DNA of 38,638 nucleotides from positions 1-38,638 of the forward strand of contig JAFGXX010000133.1 in assembly GCA_016936435.1 (NCBI GenBank), read 5' to 3'. Of this stretch, positions 1-6,289 are shown piece after piece (within the stretch, counting starts at the first letter, position 1; each line of letters opens with the position of its first letter). Source of the DNA: Bacteroidales bacterium (lineage in GTDB: Bacteria; Bacteroidota; Bacteroidia; Bacteroidales; VadinHA17). A model generated the notes under the pieces. That model ran no database searches. It saw only the letters and a list, made by a program, of their open reading frames with translations, and was not told where the DNA came from. The translations under genes and the position numbers were made by a program.

Positions 1-87
1 CCTCCTGCAGGGATTGGAAGTGGGTTTCCTCTCAGACTCCCCTCCTGCAGGGATTGGAAGTGGGTTTCCTCTCAGACTCCCCTCCTG
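1..87. repeat. 40-bp direct tandem duplication, partial third copy
   Basis: Bases 1-40 and 41-80 are identical, each beginning cctcctgcag and ending ctcagactcc. A third copy starts at 81 and keeps only cctcctg before it diverges into a G-rich stretch (to about 118). The array runs off the left edge, so its full size is unknown. There are no spacers between units. I see no coding sense in it. From 119 to 211 I see only AT-rich sequence that must hold the promoter of the downstream dehydrogenase gene. Confidence 0.9.
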
Positions 88-211
88 GGAGGGGTTGGGG
101 GTGGGTTGGAAGAAGGCGGATTTGGGATCTGCAGATCTGAATAACGACACCAAATGATATGTAACCCGGAATAAACAATCTGAGACATTTAAAATTTAAT
201 ATTGTAATACA

Positions 212-1009
212 TTGAAAACAGGAAAGACAGCATTAATTACAGGTGCTTCAGGCGGTATCGGGCTGGAGCTTGCAAGAATACACGCTTCCTCAGGCGATAA
301 CCTGGTGCTTGTCGCCAGAAGCGGCGATAAACTTTCAGCAATAAAGTCGGAACTTGAATCGGATTTTCACGTCGACGTTCACTTCATGGTGAAGGACCTT
401 ACCCTTCCTCATTCGGCAAAAAAAGTCTTCGATGAGGTAACAGGTCATGGCATAGGTGTCGACTACCTGATCAATAATGCAGGTTTCGGAGATTACGGAT
501 TATTTGCCAATTCCGACTGGGAAAAGCAGGAGAGGATGATAAATCTTAATATTACCGTCCTCACGCATCTTATACACCTTTTTATACCACACATGATAAG
601 CAGGGGAGGGGGCAAGATCATGAATGTAGCCTCTCTTGCTGCTTTCACCCCCGGCCCCACCATGTCGGTTTACTTTGCAACGAAAGCTTATGTCCTGAGC
701 CTTTCGGAGGCTCTGAACAACGAACTGAAGGGAAAGGGGATAACAGTGACGGCCCTGTGTCCGGGTTCGGTAGATACGAAATTCCATGAAGTCGCACTTG
801 GCGATCCTGCGCTCGTGAAGGAAAGGAAGATGATGTCGGCAGAAGAGGTAGCCGAGAGCGGATATGCAGCTATGATGAAAGGCAAACCGGTGATCATACC
901 AGGATTTAAAAACGCTATGCTCGCCTTTGCCTCAAGGTTTGCACCCAGGGAAACGGTTGTCAGCACGGCAAGGAAGATCCAGGAGAAGAAGAATTACCAT
1001 AAGACCTGA
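212..1009 (+). CDS. SDR-family short-chain dehydrogenase/reductase
   Basis: A 265-residue classical short-chain dehydrogenase that would reduce or oxidise a carbonyl/hydroxyl with NAD(P)H. The Rossmann glycine motif TGASGGIG is at residues 10-17, the NNAG structural motif at 88-91, and the catalytic Ser141, Tyr154 and Lys158 (YFATK) are all present, followed by the PG motif near 184. Length fits the family. The start is a TTG at 212: a stop lies five codons upstream in frame, and the next internal ATG would delete the nucleotide-binding motif. The substrate cannot be told from sequence. It is alone on this strand and convergent with the membrane/STAND unit, so the context gives no pathway. 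The AT-rich sequence TAATATTG just before the start is a near match to the Bacteroidota -7 box but lies very close to the start codon. Confidence 0.9.
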   Translation: MKTGKTALITGASGGIGLELARIHASSGDNLVLVARSGDKLSAIKSELESDFHVDVHFMVKDLTLPHSAKKVFDEVTGHGIGVDYLINNAGFGDYGLFANSDWEKQERMINLNITVLTHLIHLFIPHMISRGGGKIMNVASLAAFTPGPTMSVYFATKAYVLSLSEALNNELKGKGITVTALCPGSVDTKFHEVALGDPALVKERKMMSAEEVAESGYAAMMKGKPVIIPGFKNAMLAFASRFAPRETVVSTARKIQEKKNYHKT

Positions 1010-1039
1010 ATAGATTGAGATACAGGTCATTCAGTTGTC

Positions 1040-1056
1040 TCCCGATACTATCGGGA
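1040..1056. terminator. Palindrome between convergent genes, possible bidirectional terminator
   Basis: The sequence tcccgata-c-tatcggga is a near-perfect 17-bp palindrome in the 56-bp gap between the convergent dehydrogenase and TPR/barrel genes. It could fold in both transcripts. There is no strong T-tract on the + side, so it may instead be a dispersed hairpin repeat: very similar cores (cccgata...tatcggg type) recur at 9152-9166 and 12094-12113. Confidence 0.45.
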
Positions 1057-1065
1057 CAATAGTCA

Positions 1066-2157
1066 TTAAGGTTTTTTCCTCTTTACTGAATTGAAGAGGG
1101 TGTAGGAAATGGTTGCACCCACTTCGAACTGATTTATCTTCATCTCCTGGTCTATGTAAAAGAAATCTTCTTTCAGGACAGGCAGGAGATCGCTTTTTTC
1201 AGGTGCTGACAGGCTTCCCACACCGCCAAGATATCTCGCATCAAGGAAGAACCTTAGATTTTTTACCGAATAGCCTATCCCGGCTCCGGCATTCCATTGC
1301 CATGTGAGCTTGTTTTTTATCGGACGGACATTGTAATCATCCAGCGAACCATCATAATCCGAATTTGTCCCTGAAATAACATCTTCTTCTGTATATGTCA
1401 GTTTCACGTAGGCTTTTGCATAATCGGTCCATAATGGACCGTATCCTCCTGAAACATACAGCAGGAAATTTTTCCCTGGATAAAAATACTTTTTCAGGTA
1501 AACCGGAAACTCCCAGAATATATCTATTTCCTGGTAGTCAAGAGAGAAACCGGGTGGTTCATATAAATATCTCATATACCCGGAGTAGTAAAATGTAGCA
1601 TCGATATTTATCGATATTCCTTTCCGGAATTCATATTCTGCGGACCCGTAATAATTGAACCAGTAATCGTTTCCGGAATCGTCGAATGGTTCGGAATAAT
1701 CCAGTCCCGGAAGTACAGAATAAGCCTTTATAGTCTTATGTCTCAGCCAGTTTCCTGTATTCTTCACACCTATTGTCAGTTTGGGATGAATGACATATCG
1801 TTTCACCATCCTGTTGAACATCTCCGGATTACGCTCTTCTCTCAGATCATAGTGGGGGAATTTTTTAAGGAGAATTTTTACTGTAGTCTCTGCCTTTCCG
1901 TTTTCCCCTGCTTCTATGTATGATAAGGCAAGAAGTTCCAGCGCCTGCTCCTTTTCTTTCCTCGAAAAATCACATGAATCAAGCGCCTTTTCGAGTAGCT
2001 CAATCGCGGTGAGAAACTGTCCTGACTGATATGCATTTTCCGCCGACATCAGCCTCGCGGTACAATCCCTTAAAGTAATGGTAAGCTGATTGTTCTGCTG
2101 TCCGGTCATGGTGGTAGCAGCGGCAATAAGCAATAATATTATTAATGGTCGTTTCAT
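1066..2157 (-). CDS. Exported TPR / outer-membrane beta-barrel protein
   Basis: A 363-residue protein of unknown function. Residues 1-20 form a Sec-type signal peptide (MKRPLIILLL start, cleavage near TGQ/QN). Residues 36-105 form about two TPR-like helical pairs. From about residue 125 the pattern is alternating hydrophobic/aromatic strands (starting KLTIGVKNTGNW) typical of a small outer-membrane beta barrel, ending in VGATISYTLF. The ATG at 2157 is chosen over an upstream in-frame ATG at 2190 because it places the signal peptide at the N-terminus. It overlaps the stop of the STAND gene as TAATG, so translation is probably coupled. The pairing suggests the two work together, with this protein in the outer membrane and the partner in the inner membrane. 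This is inference; I do not recognise a named family. Confidence 0.8.
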   Translation of the reverse strand: MKRPLIILLLIAAATTMTGQQNNQLTITLRDCTARLMSAENAYQSGQFLTAIELLEKALDSCDFSRKEKEQALELLALSYIEAGENGKAETTVKILLKKFPHYDLREERNPEMFNRMVKRYVIHPKLTIGVKNTGNWLRHKTIKAYSVLPGLDYSEPFDDSGNDYWFNYYGSAEYEFRKGISINIDATFYYSGYMRYLYEPPGFSLDYQEIDIFWEFPVYLKKYFYPGKNFLLYVSGGYGPLWTDYAKAYVKLTYTEEDVISGTNSDYDGSLDDYNVRPIKNKLTWQWNAGAGIGYSVKNLRFFLDARYLGGVGSLSAPEKSDLLPVLKEDFFYIDQEMKINQFEVGATISYTLFNSVKRKKP

Positions 2158-5045
2158 TATAAATTTTCCTGTGAGGGAATGTTTCCGCATGTTTTTTCAT
2201 AAGGGATATCCGAACCTACATAATTTGACCATTCTACAGTACTCATATCTCTTTTTAATATCGAACATATCAATGATGAAAGCTTTGACGGAGAGGTGAT
2301 CCATAGCCTGATGGTCTTGTCTGACATACCTGCAAACAGCCTGTTATCCCGGGTGAAAAGAAGTGTACGGGCCCGTGAGCCGGGGTTGGCAATATTAATC
2401 ACTCCTTTTACATAGCTATGATTATCAAAGAATTCCTCATAATTATGGATCCGGATAACCTTATCCCATGCCGATGTCGCAAGCAGCGAAAAATCATCGT
2501 TGAAAGTAATATTGTCAATACCGGAAGTATGAGATGCAAACCTTCCTGCAAGGAGTTTACTTTCAAGGTTATAGATAATTACCATTCCGTTCGCTGCTCC
2601 TGCCAGCAGATTAGCTCTCGAAGGGTCATGGGCAATACACAGGATTTTGTCTTCTGTTGTTGGCAGCGCTTCGCCTGATGAATCAAGAAGGTTCCATATC
2701 ATTACAGATCCGTCATCCTGAACCGATGCCAGCCTTTCGTTATCGCAGAAAGCAAGGGCCCTGACAGCAGAGTTTGCCTTATGAACCTGAAGAGCTTCGC
2801 CATTTTTTGTTTCCGTTCTCCAGATCACAATCAGGCTGTCGGTAGTGCCTGCGGCCACCATACCTCCTTCAATGTTCCATGATACTGTTCTCACGGTGCC
2901 TGAACTGCCTGTCAGTTCAACAGGCTGGTTATTACCCGTGATATCTTCGATTACTATTTTCCTGTTTTCGAATGCGGTCAGTATTTTGTTTCTGCCTAAG
3001 CTTACAAAATCTATATAATGCCCTTCTGCCATCCGGACAAGTCTCGGATTACCCTCATTGTCCCAGAACCAGATATTTCCTTCCAGGTCAGCGCCGTTTA
3101 TTCCCCCGTCATTTTCAGAGAGACTTCTGATCTCATTAACGGCACCCGGAAAGACCGAATGCTTTGAGTTGTCAAGAACAGACCAGGCTTTATCGAGAGC
3201 ATTGTAAATAACGGGGTCATCAGCTTGTCCTCCGTTACTGATGTTGAAGTTAAAAGCCTGGACTGCAAGTAATCCCATTATCTCCGGGTTCATGTCCAGT
3301 GATGTCGATATCAGTGCAAGGTTCTGGGCTTTTGACAGCATGTTGAGCCGTCTGGCTCTTTCTTCTGCTTCCTGAGCGATGTTTTTCTGTTCTTCAGCGA
3401 ATTTTCTTTCTTCCTCTGCTTTCCTTGCTTCTTCTATTGCCCTGGCCGACATCTCTTCAGCCCTGTTCTTTTCCCAGAGGGCATCTTCCCTGGAAGCCTC
3501 TGCACTTTTCCGGTCAATTTCAGACTGATCCCTGGCCTCTTTGGCTTCCTTTTCCCTTTCTTCTGCTATCATCTGGGATAGAAGAGCCGCCTGTTTTGCA
3601 GAATCGGATTCTTCCCTGGCTCTGATAGCTGCATCTTTCTGTTCTTCAGCTATCTGTCTCTGCTCTTCAGCCTGTCGCTTTTCATTCTGGGCCCAGATCG
3701 TGAAGAATGTCAATAAGGCAAATATTATGGCAACAGTAGAAACGGCCCAGTTCAGTCTGCGGCGCCGGGCCCTCTGAAGAGCCTGCCTGCTATCTTCAAT
3801 GAACCTGTTGATCTTCTCGCTCAGAAAGAGCTTGTCCTCATAAGGAGCAATGTAATTAAGGTCCTCTTCATTCAGAAGCTGTCTTCTCTTTTCATACGAT
3901 GAAAATGCATTTTCGACGAAGCTCCTTACCTCCATCAGCTCCTTCTCCAGAAGGGTGATGTCTTCATATATCTTCGATGCAAGAGAATCATGCCGCAGTT
4001 CATATTTCCCGTTCTCATCCTTGTCCCTGAGTATACGGAGTTTAATGAATTTCTGTAAATAGTCTTTGACCTCATCTTTGCCTATATCCGTACCAAATGT
4101 TCCGGAGTTCTCCGTAAGCTCATCTTCGGTCAGCTGGTTTTTGGTTCCCTTTACTGAAACGAACGATTTCAGAATGGCCATTCCTTTATCGGGGTCGTCG
4201 AGGCATGCGATCTGTTCCTCCAGGAAGGTGCCTAGTATATCTTTTACATTACCTGCCTTTTCAAGAAGGTCTTTTGTAAGTCCGTGGTCCTGGCGCTCGA
4301 GCTTCATGATCCTGTCGAGGTATATCTGAAGCCATGTCAGTTCCACATCGGGAGAATCGGGGTTCAGTTTCGTCAGGAGAGCTTCTGCAAAACCCGGCTC
4401 CACTTCAATTCCGCAAACTTTGCAGGGTCCTTCAATTGTTTGTACGGCATTCTGCCGTGTCATTTTTTCTATCCTTATCCTGTTTGAAAGAAAAGATGGT
4501 ATCTCTTTTTCGAATTCGGTTACACCGGCAAGGTATTCTTCCCTCATGGAAAATATGAAACGGCACTGCAGATCGGAGTTTATCACACTGGCGACATTCC
4601 TCATCAGTTCTGCTCTTTCTTCGCGGCTTCCGAAAATGAACAGCTCTTCAAACTGGTCGAAGATCAGAAATAAAGGTTTAAAATGGTCGAGCCATAGCGA
4701 TCTCAGGAGTTTTTCAAGGTTATATCCCTTGTCGGCCGACGCAGATGCCTTTTCGAAGGGAGCTTTGGTAACCGAGAACTTCTCAAGTGTTTCAAACAGG
4801 CTCCTGTTGATGTCGTTTCTACGCCTGACATTCACGGGCAGCCAGTCGGAGTCGTCGAACCTGTTAGCCAGGCCGCAGTTTATGAGCGACGATTTTCCTG
4901 TGCCCGAAGTACCATAAACGACCATTATCCTGCTTTCAAAAACCCTGGCATGAAGCTCTTCGATTTCACGATCCCTTCCAAAGAAAATATCGCTGTCTTC
5001 TCTGGTGTAACTGTCGAGGAATTTGAAGGGGCTTTCTTTTTTCAT
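2157..5045 (-). CDS. Membrane-anchored STAND (nSTAND1-like) NTPase with coiled coil and WD40 repeats
   Basis: A 962-residue multidomain protein. Residues 10-60 have the entry motif FFGRDREI and Walker A GTSGTGKSS (45-53). The Walker B region is PLFLIFDQFEELF (124-136). A winged-helix/sensor segment ends in LRHDSLA near 350-356, as is usual in STAND ATPases. One transmembrane helix spans 432-452 (preceded by RARRRR). Residues 453-570 are a Glu/Lys/Ala-rich coiled coil. The C-terminal 330 residues are beta-rich with WD40-type repeats (such as VRTVSWN, VRALAFCD, IDNITFND, ARTLLFTR). STAND proteins are usually signal-triggered oligomerising switches in conflict, signalling or cell-death pathways. 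The charge pattern suggests a cytoplasmic NTPase, with the coiled coil and propeller in the periplasm. It starts 16 bp after the HEPN-like gene and is coupled to the TPR/barrel gene. The trigger and output are unknown. Confidence 0.85.
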   Translation of the reverse strand: MKKESPFKFLDSYTREDSDIFFGRDREIEELHARVFESRIMVVYGTSGTGKSSLINCGLANRFDDSDWLPVNVRRRNDINRSLFETLEKFSVTKAPFEKASASADKGYNLEKLLRSLWLDHFKPLFLIFDQFEELFIFGSREERAELMRNVASVINSDLQCRFIFSMREEYLAGVTEFEKEIPSFLSNRIRIEKMTRQNAVQTIEGPCKVCGIEVEPGFAEALLTKLNPDSPDVELTWLQIYLDRIMKLERQDHGLTKDLLEKAGNVKDILGTFLEEQIACLDDPDKGMAILKSFVSVKGTKNQLTEDELTENSGTFGTDIGKDEVKDYLQKFIKLRILRDKDENGKYELRHDSLASKIYEDITLLEKELMEVRSFVENAFSSYEKRRQLLNEEDLNYIAPYEDKLFLSEKINRFIEDSRQALQRARRRRLNWAVSTVAIIFALLTFFTIWAQNEKRQAEEQRQIAEEQKDAAIRAREESDSAKQAALLSQMIAEEREKEAKEARDQSEIDRKSAEASREDALWEKNRAEEMSARAIEEARKAEEERKFAEEQKNIAQEAEERARRLNMLSKAQNLALISTSLDMNPEIMGLLAVQAFNFNISNGGQADDPVIYNALDKAWSVLDNSKHSVFPGAVNEIRSLSENDGGINGADLEGNIWFWDNEGNPRLVRMAEGHYIDFVSLGRNKILTAFENRKIVIEDITGNNQPVELTGSSGTVRTVSWNIEGGMVAAGTTDSLIVIWRTETKNGEALQVHKANSAVRALAFCDNERLASVQDDGSVMIWNLLDSSGEALPTTEDKILCIAHDPSRANLLAGAANGMVIIYNLESKLLAGRFASHTSGIDNITFNDDFSLLATSAWDKVIRIHNYEEFFDNHSYVKGVINIANPGSRARTLLFTRDNRLFAGMSDKTIRLWITSPSKLSSLICSILKRDMSTVEWSNYVGSDIPYEKTCGNIPSQENL

Positions 5046-5061
5046 GAAGGTATCCGGGATT

Positions 5062-6108
5062 TTATCCTGCAGGTTCTTCTCCCGTCACTGTTTTTATTAT
5101 ATGCCTGAACTCATTATGCAGAATTTCATAGTTCTTCAGCGACCTCAGGTCACATTTCTCCGTGACCTCGGTTCCTGAATACATAATATGGCCGTTGCGG
5201 TATTTTGTGTACATGAAGATGTCTTTTTTGATATCAAATTTCTCCTTTGCATCGAGGATTTCGGTGCTGGTGTCAATTATCAGAGGGGAGAGGTTAAGGT
5301 GCTGTTCGAGCGATTTCATCGATTTCATCAGAAGCACCGAATTGCTTTCCGTAAATGCCCTTTCATCAATCTCTTTTGCCCTGAAATCGGAGTCGGAGCT
5401 GTTCAGCAGATCTATCACATGATGAAAAGAAGGCTCCATCAGTCTCGACTTATTGACTTTTATCTCCTTCACGGATACCAGCCTGTACTTCGCCAGAAAG
5501 GCTATCTTTTGTAGAATGAGCGACAGCTTCTCTTCATATTCCACACATCTTTTTTCGATCTCTTCCTGTGTGAGGTTGATCTGGTAATGTCCTATTTCAT
5601 TCCGTTCAGGTATCCAGAAGTCGAGGGCGTTATAGAATCTGTCGTTGAAATTTTCAGCTATTTCAGGCATGAACCATTCCGTTTTCTGGTCTTCAAAGAG
5701 CCGGCCTATGGTCCTTATCAGCCATGAGAAGCTACCCATGCTGAGGACGTAGAACCTTCCGGAGAACTCTTTGCTCAGCTTTTCCGGAATTGTAATTGTT
5801 CCTTCGCTATTTTCTTTTACCAGTTGCGACAGCATCACAAACGACAGAAACTGCATTGTTCTCTCGATAGTCTTGAATATCTGGTCGAGACGCATCCTGT
5901 CGAGCTGGCGCATCGATCCTGAAAACAGCCGGCGTAGTTCAACACCTATGGGCCAGGGGAAGTTTTTTATCACAAGATCAGCCAGCACCCGGTAATCTGA
6001 TATCTCCTCGTCCTCTTCGTCGTCGTCTACTATCCTCTCAAGAGAAGGCTTGTATTTAAGCATTGAGGCAAAAACCGATCTTATGAGATCCTCATTTATC
6101 TGTGGCAT
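5062..6108 (-). CDS. Uncharacterised helical protein with HEPN-like R-x4-H motif
   Basis: A 348-residue, probably cytoplasmic protein with no signal peptide. It is mostly helical from 35 to 210. An acidic stretch (DDDEEDEE) sits at 28-35. Residues 169-174 read RNEIGH, matching the R-(polar)-x3-H signature of HEPN RNase-type domains, and the motif lies at the start of a helix-rich segment as it does in HEPN folds. The C-terminal part (275-340) has a beta-rich block, SPLIIDTSTEIL...DIFMYTKYRNGHIMY, and reads like a separate small domain. I do not recognise a named family. It is the first gene of the three-gene unit with the STAND NTPase and TPR/barrel protein. If the HEPN reading is right it could be the RNA-cleaving effector or a partner of the STAND switch, but a fortuitous R-x4-H is possible. 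Confidence 0.7.
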   Translation of the reverse strand: MPQINEDLIRSVFASMLKYKPSLERIVDDDEEDEEISDYRVLADLVIKNFPWPIGVELRRLFSGSMRQLDRMRLDQIFKTIERTMQFLSFVMLSQLVKENSEGTITIPEKLSKEFSGRFYVLSMGSFSWLIRTIGRLFEDQKTEWFMPEIAENFNDRFYNALDFWIPERNEIGHYQINLTQEEIEKRCVEYEEKLSLILQKIAFLAKYRLVSVKEIKVNKSRLMEPSFHHVIDLLNSSDSDFRAKEIDERAFTESNSVLLMKSMKSLEQHLNLSPLIIDTSTEILDAKEKFDIKKDIFMYTKYRNGHIMYSGTEVTEKCDLRSLKNYEILHNEFRHIIKTVTGEEPAG

Positions 6109-6159
6109 TCTACCGGAGATGTAAGTTCAGATAAATGTATGAGTTATTATTAAAACCTG

Positions 6160-6167
6160 CAAATCTA
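6160..6167 (-). promoter_or_regulatory. Candidate promoter -7 box for the HEPN-like/STAND unit
   Basis: On the minus strand this reads TAGATTTG, an exact match to the Bacteroidota -7 consensus TAnnTTTG, 51 bp upstream of the ATG at 6108. No convincing -33 TTTG is seen at the right spacing, so confidence is modest. Confidence 0.45.
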
Positions 6168-6202
6168 TGATAAAGTCTTGCCGCCCTGCGGTCCTGAACT
6201 AC

Positions 6203-6278
6203 TTAAACCTTAAACTTTAAACCCTAAACCCTAAACCTTAAACCTTAAACCTTTAAACCTTAAACCTTTAAACCTTTT
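6203..6278. repeat. Degenerate AAACCTT microsatellite
   Basis: About ten head-to-tail copies of a 7- or 8-bp unit (AAACCTT, AAACCCT, AAACCTTT) fill the spacer between the HEPN-like/STAND unit and the GH106 stop codon. Two adjacent AAACCCT units look like plant telomere repeats, but the array is degenerate and internal. It probably arose by replication slippage. Confidence 0.9.
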
Positions 6279-6289
6279 CAGCCCTTAAC

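Noticed and set aside
4420-4917. 165-codon plus-strand open frame
   Set aside because: It lies fully opposite the STAND NTPase domain, has no domain pattern, and arises from the codon bias of the minus-strand gene.
1066-6108. Known Avs or CARF-type antiphage system
   Set aside because: The STAND protein has WD40 repeats and a TM helix, not the usual Avs sensor and effector parts; no nuclease, protease or CARF domain is recognised.
6203-6278. Telomere or linear-replicon end
   Set aside because: Repeats are degenerate, internal, and flanked by normal genes on both sides.
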